A stretch of DNA of 64,000 bases from Bacillota bacterium (lineage in GTDB: Bacteria > Bacillota > Clostridia > Christensenellales > Aristaeellaceae): NCBI GenBank assembly GCA_023404345.1, contig JAEYCB010000039.1, forward strand, positions 1 through 64,000. Direction: 5' to 3'. The first letter of the stretch is position 1; the number at the start of each line of letters is the position of its first letter. The notes below the pieces were generated by a model, which saw only the letters and a list, made by a program, of their open reading frames with translations, was not told the origin of the DNA and did no database searches. Below, in pieces: positions 56,266 through 64,000 of the stretch. The translations under genes were made by a program, and so were the position numbers.

Positions 56266-57309
56266 TTACATCGCGTCAAAAGCCTGATCAATGTCGCGCA
56301 GAAGCGCATCTACATCGGCACGGTCCGTAGTAACATTGGTACAGAAGCGTACCGCCTGATGCGCGTCATCCACCCGTTCCCAAAAGGAAAATGCGTATCC
56401 ATCAGACAGACGGTGCGCCACCTTGTCTGGCAGGATGGGGAAAATCTGGTTGGCAGCGGTGTCGCTCAGAAGGGCGCAGCCATGCCGCACAAAGGCCTGT
56501 TTCAGCTCTTGGGCCATCTCATTGGCGCGGGCAGCCAGACGGGTATAATCGCCATTTTCGAGCATCGCCTCAAACTGTACACCCAGCAGCCGGCCCTTGG
56601 CCAGCATGCCGCCGCGCTGCTTGATATGGTAACGGAAGCAGTCGTTGAGCCCCTCGTCGGTCAGGATAATGGCTTCACCAAAAAGGAGGCCCACCTTGGT
56701 CCCACCAATGGTGAAGGCATCGCATACGCTGGCCAGGAAAGGCAGATCCACCTCTGGTTGAGCGGCCAGTCCATACCCTAGGCGGGCACCATCCAAAAAC
56801 AGCCGTATCCCCAACGCGTGGCATGCTTCAGAAAGCTCCTGCAGCTCCCGACGTGTATAAAGGGTGCCCAATTCCGTAGGATGGCTGATATAGACCAGCG
56901 CTGGACGCACCATGTGTTCGTGTGTGGAGTCAGCACGGTGAGCCTCTACCGCGGCACGCACCTGCGCGGCGCTGATTTTGCCATCGTGCCCCGCCAAAGG
57001 CAGCACCTTATGGCCTGTGGCTTCCACGGCACCTGTCTCGTGTACGTTGATATGGCCTGTATCAGCGCATAGTACACCCTCAAACGGCCTGAGCGCTGCA
57101 GCGATCACCGTCAGATTGGCCTGCGTGCCACCCGTAACAAAGTGTACCGCTGCATCCGGCCGGCAGCATTGCTCACGAATCAGTGCGCGCGCCCGTTCAC
57201 AATGCGGGTCCTCGCCATAACCTGAGGTCTGTTCACCGTTGGTCCTTACCAGTGCGTCCAGCACGGGCTGTGCCGCGCCGCAGGCATAATCGCATTCAAA
57301 ATGCAGCAT
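56266..57309 (-). CDS. threonine aldolase / beta-eliminating lyase family PLP enzyme
   Basis: A 347-residue fold-type I PLP enzyme. HFECDYACGAAQPVL and TSGYGEDPHCERA open the protein as in low-specificity threonine aldolases, FVTGGTQANLTV follows, and the PLP Lys is in FTIGGTKVGLLFGE. It cleaves threonine or allo-threonine to glycine and acetaldehyde, or a related beta-hydroxy amino acid. The frame continues upstream with a further ATG at 57348. I choose ATG 57309, which matches the family start, although its ribosome site (GGGA) is weak. It is divergent from the P-type ATPase. Confidence 0.88.
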   Translation of the reverse strand: MLHFECDYACGAAQPVLDALVRTNGEQTSGYGEDPHCERARALIREQCCRPDAAVHFVTGGTQANLTVIAAALRPFEGVLCADTGHINVHETGAVEATGHKVLPLAGHDGKISAAQVRAAVEAHRADSTHEHMVRPALVYISHPTELGTLYTRRELQELSEACHALGIRLFLDGARLGYGLAAQPEVDLPFLASVCDAFTIGGTKVGLLFGEAIILTDEGLNDCFRYHIKQRGGMLAKGRLLGVQFEAMLENGDYTRLAARANEMAQELKQAFVRHGCALLSDTAANQIFPILPDKVAHRLSDGYAFSFWERVDDAHQAVRFCTNVTTDRADVDALLRDIDQAFDAM

Positions 57310-57358
57310 ATGTTTTCCCAGCCTTTCATCTGTTATGTACGGGTTCATTGCACAAAAT

Positions 57359-57387
57359 ATCGTACACATCACACGCACGGGTGTCAA
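57359..57387 (-). promoter_or_regulatory. promoter for the threonine aldolase-type gene
   Basis: On the minus strand TTGACA (57382-57387) and TACGAT (57359-57364) with 17 bases between. The 28 bases from this promoter's -35 to TATAAT at 57414-57419 on the plus strand place the divergent ATPase promoter next to it. Confidence 0.7.
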
Positions 57388-57519
57388 GGCTTTCCTGATG
57401 GCCAGCGACATGCTATAATAAAGGCCAGCTTTCCGGCGTGCTTTTTCCTTCGGCCGCCGGTGAAGCCCAGATTATTTATATGGACAGCCGTGCTAATGCG
57501 CGGCAAGGGAGTATATCAC

Positions 57520-59868
57520 ATGCATGCCAATGACATCCCCTTGTACGGACTTACGCAAGAAGAAGTTCGCGCCCGCAGGGAACAGGGCCATGCCAACACC
57601 ATGCCCCGCCGGGCCGAAGGTGGCCTTGGCGATATCCTGCGGCGCAATGTGCTGACCCTTTTCAACCTGCTCAACCTCTGCCTGGCAGGCCTGTTGCTGT
57701 GGGTGGGAAGCCACCGCGACATGCTGTTTCTGGGTGTGGTGCTTTCCAATACATTGATCGGCACCATTCAGGAGCTGCGCGCCAAACGCACGCACGACCG
57801 CCTTCAGCTGCTAAGCGAAGGCCAGATACGCGTCATGCGCGACGGTGTTGAATGCCTTTTGTCCCCGCATGATCTGGTGCTGGACGATGTGGTGCTGCTT
57901 TCCCGCGGTGATCAGGTGCCTGCCGATGCCAAGGTACTGTCTGGTACGGCAGAAGTGGATGAATCCCTGCTGACGGGCGAAAGTGTACCGATTTCAAAGG
58001 CAGCGGATGATGCGCTGTATTCCGGCAGCTTCTTGGTCAGCGGCAGTGTAGCCGCTCAGCTCACCGCTGTAGGTGCCAACAGCTATGCCGGGCAGCTACA
58101 GCTGTCCGCACGCCGTGTCAAGCGAGCCCAGAGCGAGCTGATGCGGGATATGTGCCGCATCATCCGCTGGGTATCAGCTATCATTCTGCCCATTGGTGCT
58201 GCCATGTTTTCCAGGCAGTATGCCTCAGTGGATCTTGGCCTTCAGGATGCCGTCACCGGCACGGTTGCCTCAGTGCTGGGCATGATTCCTGAAGGACTGA
58301 TTTTGCTCACATCGGTTTCGTTGGCGGCAGGTGTGGTGGCGCTAGGCCGCCGCAATGCGCTGGTCAACGAGCTTTTCGGCATAGAGACGCTCGCCCGTAC
58401 CGACGTGGTGTGCATGGATAAAACCGGCACCCTCACCAGCGGCGAAATGTTTCTCGACCGGACCCTGCCCCTTGGCGAGGCGACGCCGGAGGAAATCGGG
58501 GCCTGTATGGCGGCGCTGCTTCATGCCAGCGCTGACGAGACGCCCACCGTGCGCGCTCTGGCGCAGGTATTTTCCGGGCAAGATGGGGCTGCGCTTATGC
58601 AGGCCGTGCCTTTTTCCAGCGAACGCAAATGGTCCGCAGTGCAAGTCGAGGGGCTGGGCAGTGTGGTGCTGGGCGCTCCGGAACGCCTGCTAGACGGTCA
58701 GGCGCTGGAACAGGCACAGGCGCTGGCCTCAGAGGGACTGCGCGTGCTGGCGCTCTCGCGTTCCTCCGCCGCCCTTTCCGGAGAAACTCTGCCAGATGGT
58801 CTGGTCCCGTTGGCGCTGCTATGCCTTCGTGACGCGCTTCGTCCCAACGTGCAAAAAACCGTGCGTTATTTTGGGGAGCAAGGCGTCGCGCTTAAAGTGA
58901 TTTCAGGAGACAGTCCGCTTACCGTTTCCCATGCGGCCGCAGCTGCCGGCGTGCCCGGTGCAGATCGTATGGTGGACCTGTCCTCCCTCTCCGGGAAAAA
59001 GGATTACGCCATGCTGGCCCGCAGCTACACCATCTTCGGCCGCGTGTCTCCTCAGGATAAACAGGGCTTGATTGAAGCATTGCGTAAAGCTGGCCATGGA
59101 GTAGCCATGGTAGGTGATGGTGTAAATGATATTCCTGCCCTCAAAGCGGCGGACTGCTCCATCGCCATGGCCGGTGGCAGCGATGCCGCCTGCCGTGTCG
59201 CACAGATCACGCTGCTGGATGCAGATTTTGACGTAATGCCCCGAATCGTGCTGGAAGGCCGCCGTGTCATCAACAACATCACGCGCGCCGCATCGCTGTT
59301 TTTGGTCAAAAATATCTTCAGCCTCATTCTGTCCGTATTGCTGCTGATCTTCCCGTTCGCCTATCCCTTCGCTCCCATCCAGCTCACGCTGGTCAGCGCC
59401 CTCACCATTGGCCTGCCTTCCTTCGTGCTGGCTCTGCAGCCCAGCCGGGACAGGGTCAGCGGCAGTTTTCTTCGCAATGTGATCATGCGTGCCCTGCCTG
59501 GCGGCATATGTACGGCGGTACTGATCATTCCCCTGATGGCCCTTTCCGACAGGTTTGGATTTTCTCAGGACGTGGTCAGCACGCTCAGCACTTTGATCGC
59601 GGGATATTCCGGTCTGGTGGTGCTGTTTCTCACCTGCCTTCCCCTCAATGCACTTCGCGGCGCACTGGTAATAACGATGGCGGCGCTCTTTGCGGGCGCG
59701 GTGCTGCTGTTGCCAGGGGTATTCTACCTATCACCCGTTTCTGGGGGGCAATGGTGGGTGCTTGCCTCAGCAGCCGTGCTGGCCCCCCTGATTCAGACCG
59801 GCCTGGGTGCGCTGGTTCGCCGCTTCCACCGCTCGGAGGGCTTGGATCGTAGTGCAGCAGCAGGTTAA
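57520..59868 (+). CDS. HAD-type cation-transporting P-type ATPase
   Basis: A 782-residue pump. A short N-terminus starts LYGLTQEEVRARREQGHANT, the actuator has LLTGESVPISK, the phosphorylation site is DKTGTLTSGEM and the hinge is VGDGVNDIPALKAADCS. Helix 4 has MIPEGLILL (PEGL, as in Ca/Mg/Mn-type pumps), not the CPC of heavy-metal pumps. Such short ATPases occur in Bacillota with uncertain ions. ATG 57520 has AAGGGAG eight bases upstream. The frame upstream to 57301 runs into the divergent gene and is rejected. A terminator follows. Confidence 0.9.
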   Translation: MHANDIPLYGLTQEEVRARREQGHANTMPRRAEGGLGDILRRNVLTLFNLLNLCLAGLLLWVGSHRDMLFLGVVLSNTLIGTIQELRAKRTHDRLQLLSEGQIRVMRDGVECLLSPHDLVLDDVVLLSRGDQVPADAKVLSGTAEVDESLLTGESVPISKAADDALYSGSFLVSGSVAAQLTAVGANSYAGQLQLSARRVKRAQSELMRDMCRIIRWVSAIILPIGAAMFSRQYASVDLGLQDAVTGTVASVLGMIPEGLILLTSVSLAAGVVALGRRNALVNELFGIETLARTDVVCMDKTGTLTSGEMFLDRTLPLGEATPEEIGACMAALLHASADETPTVRALAQVFSGQDGAALMQAVPFSSERKWSAVQVEGLGSVVLGAPERLLDGQALEQAQALASEGLRVLALSRSSAALSGETLPDGLVPLALLCLRDALRPNVQKTVRYFGEQGVALKVISGDSPLTVSHAAAAAGVPGADRMVDLSSLSGKKDYAMLARSYTIFGRVSPQDKQGLIEALRKAGHGVAMVGDGVNDIPALKAADCSIAMAGGSDAACRVAQITLLDADFDVMPRIVLEGRRVINNITRAASLFLVKNIFSLILSVLLLIFPFAYPFAPIQLTLVSALTIGLPSFVLALQPSRDRVSGSFLRNVIMRALPGGICTAVLIIPLMALSDRFGFSQDVVSTLSTLIAGYSGLVVLFLTCLPLNALRGALVITMAALFAGAVLLLPGVFYLSPVSGGQWWVLASAAVLAPLIQTGLGALVRRFHRSEGLDRSAAAG

Positions 59869-59880
59869 TTTGGGTTTCAA

Positions 59881-59912
59881 CAGGCGCCCTAGAGCAAGGG
59901 CGCCTGTTTTAA
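59881..59912 (+). terminator. intrinsic terminator of the P-type ATPase gene
   Basis: CAGGCGCCC/GGGCGCCTG stem with TTTTAA following, 12 bases after the stop codon. Confidence 0.8.
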
Positions 59913-59954
59913 TGGACCGGCTTTGGCTTTTTTGTCTCGTCAGCCCAGCCGTAA

Positions 59955-59983
59955 TTGGCAGGCCATAAAGGCAGTGCTATAAT
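59955..59983 (+). promoter_or_regulatory. promoter for the glutamine synthetase-like gene
   Basis: TTGGCA (59955-59960) and TATAAT (59978-59983) with 17 bases between, plus TGC before the -10. A short hairpin (CGCGG/CCGCG with a six-base loop, 59992-60007) lies in the leader. Confidence 0.75.
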
Positions 59984-60032
59984 GATGCCGACGCGGAACA
60001 GTCCGCGCAAACTGTAAAAGGGGTGGCTATCC

Positions 60033-61310
60033 ATGCTGGCCAACGAGGTTTTGTCTTTCATTGAAGAAAACGATGTAAAGTTTATCCGACTGGCCTTTAC
60101 AGATCTGTTTGGTCAACTTCGTAACATCGCCATTTTGCCGGACCAACTGGCCATGGCGATGGAAAGCGGCGTGGCCATAGACGCTACTGCCGTGCCCGGG
60201 TATGCATCCGCGCCGGGTGGTAGCCTGGTGCTTAGGCCAGACCCGGACACACTCTGCATTTTGCCTTGGCGTCCTCAGTCCGGGCGCGTATGCCGCTTGC
60301 TGTGCGATTTGGTCACGCCCCAAGGTGACCCCTTCCTCATGGATAGCCGCACGCTCCTTCGCACGGCAACATACCATGCAAAGGAGAGGGGGCTGGAGGT
60401 TCGTATCGGCACTGACTGCGAATTCTATTTGCTCGACCTTGACGACCATGGCCGGCCTTCGCTGGAACCACATGACCGGGGCAGCTATATGGATGTCGCC
60501 CCCATGGACCGGTGCGAGGACATCCGCCGCGACATCGTACTGACGCTGGAACAGATGAACATCCGCCCGGAGAGCAGTCATCATGAACGTGGTCCCGGAC
60601 AAAACGAGGTGGATTTTCACCGCGCCGAGCCCGTCACCGCCGCAGACCATTATGTGGCCTTTCTTCATGCGGTGCGATCCGTATCACAACGTTACGGCGT
60701 GCACGCCACCTTCCTGCCCCGTCCGCTGGCAGGTGAGGAAGGCAAGGGCCTGCATGTAAAGCTTGCCTTTTATCAGGACGGTCGAAACCTGTTCCGGCTG
60801 GAAAATGGCTGTCCGGGGCCACTTGCTCAAAGCGCCATGGCAGGCGTGCTGCGCCGTCTTGCAGAGATCACGCTGTTTCTCAATCCTCTGCCAGAAAGCT
60901 ATGACCATCTGGGCGCTCCCGGTGCATTCAACCGGCTGCGCTGGTCGATGGAGCAGGATCGCAGCGCACTGCGCATCCCATTGCCACAAAATCGCTTTGC
61001 GCGCATGCAGTTGAGCAGCCCGGCCCCCACGATGAATCCCTATATCGGCTTTACGCTGTTAATCGAAGCCGCACTGGAAGGCATAGCTGAAAATGCCTCG
61101 CTGGAATCGTACAGCGTATCGCCCGATCAGGCGAAATGCCTTCCCTCCTCCATGGATGAGGCTCTGGCTCTGGCACAGGGCAGTGCCTTTGTGCGCCGCA
61201 TCCTGCCCGGAGATGCACCGGAATGCTTCTTTGCGCGCGCCCAGTCGTTCATGGAGCGCAGCCGCAATGATCCCCCCGCACTGGCCTTTGCACAGCTTCT
61301 GCGCTACTAA
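60033..61310 (+). CDS. glutamine synthetase family protein, divergent
   Basis: A 425-residue protein. The N-terminal beta-grasp part begins FIRLAFTDLFGQLRNI, and the catalytic part has GTDCEFYLLD, GPGQNEVDFH (metal ligands), GKGLHVKLAFY and DRSALRIPLPQ. Overall this is a GSI fold. The NSYKRL-type ammonium/glutamate segment is replaced by ESYDHLGAPGAFNRL, so it may act on another amine or glutamyl substrate. The start at 60033 has AAAAGGGGTGG upstream. It is followed by an ANTAR-type regulator gene, a pairing seen with nitrogen-control glutamine synthetases in Clostridia. Confidence 0.85.
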   Translation: MLANEVLSFIEENDVKFIRLAFTDLFGQLRNIAILPDQLAMAMESGVAIDATAVPGYASAPGGSLVLRPDPDTLCILPWRPQSGRVCRLLCDLVTPQGDPFLMDSRTLLRTATYHAKERGLEVRIGTDCEFYLLDLDDHGRPSLEPHDRGSYMDVAPMDRCEDIRRDIVLTLEQMNIRPESSHHERGPGQNEVDFHRAEPVTAADHYVAFLHAVRSVSQRYGVHATFLPRPLAGEEGKGLHVKLAFYQDGRNLFRLENGCPGPLAQSAMAGVLRRLAEITLFLNPLPESYDHLGAPGAFNRLRWSMEQDRSALRIPLPQNRFARMQLSSPAPTMNPYIGFTLLIEAALEGIAENASLESYSVSPDQAKCLPSSMDEALALAQGSAFVRRILPGDAPECFFARAQSFMERSRNDPPALAFAQLLRY

Positions 61311-61340
61311 GCAAGTACGGACAGAAGGAGGGGGATGCAT

Positions 61341-61912
61341 ATGGCTCAGGAACGCGCGCTGCTGGTATCGGCGCGGGGAGTAGACAGGCTGCAAAAGGCA
61401 CTCGCCTCCGTTGGTTTCCCGAATGCTGCCTCCGTTTCATCCGCGGGGGAAGCAAGGCGCCTTGCTATGCAGGACACCACATGGCCGCTGGTGTTGATCA
61501 ATGCGCCTTTGCCCGATGAAACCGGATTGGAGCTGGCCATGGAGCTGACTGCTACCACCCTGAGCGCCGTGGTGTTGCTGGTCCGGACCGAACTGATGAA
61601 CCTGATTTACACGCCCGCCACCGAGGCCGGCGTACTGGTAATAGGCAAACCGGTGATACCGCAGGTATTTCAGCAGTCGGTGCAGCTGGCCGCCGCCACG
61701 CATAATCGCTTGCTGACGCTCAGCCGCGAAAACGAACAGCTGCATCGCAAGCTGGATGAAATTCGCCTGGTGGATCGGGCCAAGTGCTATTGATCGAGCA
61801 CAGGCATCTGAGCGAAGCCGAGGCACACCGCGCCATTGAAAAGCAGGCCATGGATCAGCGTCTCACCCGAGCACGCGTGGCTCAGCTTATCGTGGACCGG
61901 TATGAACTCTAG
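61341..61912 (+). pseudogene. ANTAR-domain response regulator broken by a frameshift
   Basis: The first frame (61341-61793) encodes a receiver-like domain without a clear acidic phosphorylation pocket (WPLVLINAPLPDETG), a short coiled coil (LSRENEQLHRKLDEI) and the first ANTAR residues (LVDRAKCY), then TGA. Slipping back one base at 61790 restores the rest of the ANTAR domain (LIEHRHLSEAEAHRAIEKQA and then MDQRLTRARVAQLIVDRYEL) to TAG at 61910-61912. ANTAR domains bind hairpins in mRNA leaders to stop premature termination. No slippery heptamer is visible, so this is a deletion or sequencing error rather than an obvious programmed shift. ATG 61341 has AGGAGG nine bases upstream. Confidence 0.85.
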
Positions 61913-62104
61913 CAGTCGGTTGGAATTGTTTTGGCGAAGACATCCCGCGCTTGCACGGGATGGGCTGTTGCGTAAAACAGCTCCTTGACGTTAGCAAATA
62001 CAAGGACTGCCCGCGGCCAGCGCGCCAAACGTCGATATTTTCGAAGAAGGAAAACCTGTTTTGTCGGAAAAGATCGTCGCAGACAAGCTTTTCCAGCACG
62101 CTAA

Positions 62105-62136
62105 AGGCCCGGCAAAACTGCCGGGCCTGTTTGTTC
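62105..62136 (+). terminator. intrinsic terminator
   Basis: GGCCCGGCA/TGCCGGGCC stem (62105-62127) followed by TGTTTGTTCTT. It would end the glutamine synthetase-ANTAR transcript. Confidence 0.7.
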
Positions 62137-62164
62137 TTCGAAATAAAGGAAACGTTCAACGCCT

Positions 62165-62226
62165 ACCCGCGGGGAGTCCGATCTACCTCCCACAGCCTAC
62201 CGGCGGAAGGGAGCCAGAAGGTCCCG
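62165..62226. repeat. diverged copy of the right part of the 6005-6277 element
   Basis: CCCACAGCCTACCGGCGG (from about 62191) matches 6229-6246 with one mismatch, and GGTCACTCTCTGG matches the right arm core GGTCACCCCCTGG with two mismatches. As at 6275, it lies right at the end of a minus-strand gene. Confidence 0.5.
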
Positions 62227-62229
62227 AGG

Positions 62230-62763
62230 TCACTCTCTGGAGCGACCCGCTTCAATGGCTTTGAGGTTGATGTCGAGCAAGTGAGCCTTTTTCTCACCCA
62301 GCCAGTCACGCAGAGTCTCGACGAGATTTTCATCCGTGACCACCTCGGTAGCAGCCTGAATGGCACCGAGCATGACCATATTGCTGACGCGGCCATTGCC
62401 AAGCTGTTCGGCCACTGCGTTGCAGGCGACGGGAATGACCGTCACGTCGGTGCGCAGCTCCACCCCTTCGATCAACGAGGCATTATAGAGCAGCGTGCCG
62501 CCTGCGGGCATCATGGGCATAAACTTGATCAGGCTGGGCTTGTTCATGGCCACCAGCACAGGCGGCTCGCTGACCAGGGGGCTTCCGATGGGCTCGTCGC
62601 TGACAACCACGGCGCAGTTGGCTTCGCCGCCACGCATTTCGGGGCCGTAGCTGGGCATCCAGCTGACCTCATAGCCCTGCCGCATAGCCGCCTTGGCGAT
62701 GAGCTGACCGATGAGCAGCACGCCCTGTCCGCCGAAACCGGCAATCAGAAATTGCTTTTCCAT
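62230..62763 (-). CDS. 2-oxoacid:ferredoxin oxidoreductase gamma subunit
   Basis: A 177-residue subunit. FLIAGFGGQGVLLIGQLIA is the family start, YGPEMRGGEANCAVVVSDEP the second signature, and SNMVMLGA follows. It belongs to the vor/kor group that oxidatively decarboxylates branched-chain or other 2-oxoacids to acyl-CoA with ferredoxin. ATG 62763 overlaps the stop of the beta subunit gene by one base (TGATG). Upstream starts in the frame lie inside that gene. Confidence 0.92.
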   Translation of the reverse strand: MEKQFLIAGFGGQGVLLIGQLIAKAAMRQGYEVSWMPSYGPEMRGGEANCAVVVSDEPIGSPLVSEPPVLVAMNKPSLIKFMPMMPAGGTLLYNASLIEGVELRTDVTVIPVACNAVAEQLGNGRVSNMVMLGAIQAATEVVTDENLVETLRDWLGEKKAHLLDINLKAIEAGRSRE

Positions 62764-63518
62764 CACGCCTGGCCCCCTTCCGTGGTGATATCCTTGTATA
62801 CGCCCAGCGGATAGGTGGGCAGCATATCGCTCTTGAGCCACTCAAAGGCTTCCTTTGGCGTTTTGCCCCAGTTGGTGGGACAGGTGGAAAGAACCTCGAC
62901 CAAAGTAAAGCCCCGGCCCTCCATCTGCAGCTGGAACGCCTTTTTGATGGCCGCCTTGGCCTTTTTGATATGAGGCACGTCATGCACGCTGACGCGCTCA
63001 ATGTAAGCCGGTCCGTTGAGGGTAGAGAGCATTTCGCTCACCCGCACGGGATAGCCACAATGGCTCACGTCGCGGCCATAGGGGCTTGTGGTCGTCACCT
63101 GGCCGGGCAGCGTAGTGGGGGCCATCTGACCGCCGGTCATGCCATAGATAGCGTTGTTGACGAAAATGACGGTGATCTTTTCGCCACGCGTGGCCGCGTG
63201 AACAATCTCCGCCGCGCCGATAGAGGCCAGGTCACCGTCACCCTGATAGGTGAATACGGCCCGGTCGGGCAGCACGCGCTTGATGCCCGTCGCCACGGCG
63301 GGCGCGCGGCCGTGCGCGGCCTCCATCATGTCGCAGTTGAAATAATCATAGGCAAACACCGCGCAGCCAACGGGCGCGACACCTACGGCCTTGTCGCCGA
63401 TGCCCAGCTCATCCAGGGCCTCAGCCACCAGGCGGTGGATGATGCCATGCGTACAGCCGGGGCAGTAATGGAACGGCTTGTCGGTGAGCATGCGGGTCTT
63501 TTCAAACACGATGGCCAT
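62763..63518 (-). CDS. 2-oxoacid:ferredoxin oxidoreductase beta subunit (thiamine-diphosphate binding)
   Basis: 251 residues. [19 protein letters not shown] is the start, [20 protein letters not shown] the ThDP/Mg motif (GDG ... ) with [16 protein letters not shown] after it. These features and the length fit VorA/KorB rather than pyruvate enzymes. ATG 63518 overlaps the alpha-subunit stop (TAATG). The three genes are translationally coupled. Confidence 0.93.
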   Translation of the reverse strand: MAIVFEKTRMLTDKPFHYCPGCTHGIIHRLVAEALDELGIGDKAVGVAPVGCAVFAYDYFNCDMMEAAHGRAPAVATGIKRVLPDRAVFTYQGDGDLASIGAAEIVHAATRGEKITVIFVNNAIYGMTGGQMAPTTLPGQVTTTSPYGRDVSHCGYPVRVSEMLSTLNGPAYIERVSVHDVPHIKKAKAAIKKAFQLQMEGRGFTLVEVLSTCPTNWGKTPKEAFEWLKSDMLPTYPLGVYKDITTEGGQA

Positions 63519-64000
63519 TACCGGTCCCCTCCCTTCGGGTTCTGATCGCCGTCGATGCTCTTTTTGATGGCATCAATCGCCTTGCCGATACCCTCGGCCA
63601 TGAGCGTAGCTCCCTTGGCCAATCCATCGGCGGCCTTGCCGGCCATATCCGAAGCCTGCTTTTTGAGCGCTTCGGTCTTTTCTACAAATTCAGGGCTATT
63701 GAGCTTCTCATCCAGTTTGCGGCCCATTTCGCCCAGTTTTTCACCCATGTTGCCAATAGCCTGATCTACCTGACCGGCAAAGCCGGAGGGTTGGGCCATA
63801 GCCATGATGCGGTCTACCAGTTCCTTAACCGTGGGCACCATGCCGCCGGTGCGGCCGTAGAACTCGACAGGCCGCTCGCCGTTCACGGCCAGACGCACGT
63901 CGTCGATCATCTGGCCCATGCTCATCTCCACGCACAGGTACTTTTTCGCGGTAGCCAGGGTGGCGCGGATGGCCGCTTCGGGGAAGGGCCAGAGGGTGAT
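63518..64000 (-). CDS. 2-oxoacid:ferredoxin oxidoreductase alpha subunit, C-terminal part (cut by window end)
   Basis: Only the last 160 residues are inside the window. The frame is open to base 64000 ([20 protein letters not shown]) and continues with [16 protein letters not shown] and [11 protein letters not shown], the known C-terminal end of VorB-type subunits. About 100 further residues follow that are not part of the usual fold: a helix-rich, Lys/Glu/Ala/Gly tail ([34 protein letters not shown]) ending NPKGGDR. The start codon lies outside the window. Confidence 0.9.
   Translation of the reverse strand: MTLWPFPEAAIRATLATAKKYLCVEMSMGQMIDDVRLAVNGERPVEFYGRTGGMVPTVKELVDRIMAMAQPSGFAGQVDQAIGNMGEKLGEMGRKLDEKLNSPEFVEKTEALKKQASDMAGKAADGLAKGATLMAEGIGKAIDAIKKSIDGDQNPKGGDR

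Larger units (their letters stand above)
61913..62229. other. intergenic region between convergent operons
   Basis: No gene is supported. It holds a hairpin CATCCCG/CGGGATG at 61941-61962, the terminator at 62105-62136 and a diverged copy of the right end of the 6005-6277 element at about 62165-62226. Confidence 0.6.

Noticed and set aside
61781..61800. Programmed -1 ribosomal frameshift in the ANTAR gene
   Set aside because: No slippery heptamer and no clear downstream pseudoknot were seen; a base deletion or read error is simpler.

Overview
The window looks like a chromosome segment of a high-GC (roughly 60% by eye) anaerobic Bacillota, most likely a gut- or rumen-type member of class Clostridia. 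Supporting signs are the ylxM-ffh-rpsP-khpA-rimM-trmD operon, BlaI/M56 and RpiR regulators, a ROK-controlled LplB-type sugar transporter, a TGS-uridine-kinase fusion, a ferredoxin-type 2-oxoacid oxidoreductase and the absence of outer-membrane genes. Strong AGGAGG ribosome sites and sigma-A promoters (TTGACA-17-TATAAT) are seen throughout. No genus can be named from the sequence alone.

Layout. 1-6007 (+): a lysoplasmalogenase-like membrane protein, an AEC permease, then aroA-aroC-rlmD-like overlapping genes. 6005-6277: a GC-rich inverted-repeat element in which two convergent genes stop. 6275-10114: an M56/BlaI sensor-repressor pair, palindromic operators, and a divergent secreted protein. 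10186-12408 (-): two family 2 glycosyltransferases. 12480-18448 (-): TGS-nucleoside kinase, DEDD exonuclease, BaiN-type flavoprotein, RpiR regulator, surE and a small holin-like membrane protein. 18645-22835: a ribbon-helix-helix protein and the ffh/rpsP/trmD operon, which lacks rplS at its usual place. 22985-31286 (-): SGNH hydrolase, topB, histidine phosphatase, a two-component system with a TVP38 protein, and a secreted M13 peptidase.

31287-43496 is visibly lower in GC and holds one long plus-strand cluster: ROK regulator, sugar isomerase/epimerase, solute-binding protein, two permeases, a Gld-type ABC exporter with its auxiliary and DUF4340 proteins, and a Gfo/Idh/MocA dehydrogenase. It ends facing the 3' end of a tRNA-Arg gene, so it may be a laterally acquired carbohydrate-use block. 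No integrase or duplicated attachment site was seen.

43497-64000: tRNA-Arg, a small secreted peptidoglycan-binding protein, gyrB-gyrA, two tandem paralogous GT-C membrane glycosyltransferases, a PRK06851-type ATPase, a modular secreted wall protein with an uncharacterised C-terminal domain, a threonine aldolase-type enzyme, a P-type ATPase, a divergent glutamine synthetase followed by a frameshifted ANTAR regulator, and a vor/kor-type 2-oxoacid:ferredoxin oxidoreductase whose alpha subunit has an unusual helical C-terminal tail and runs off the window end.
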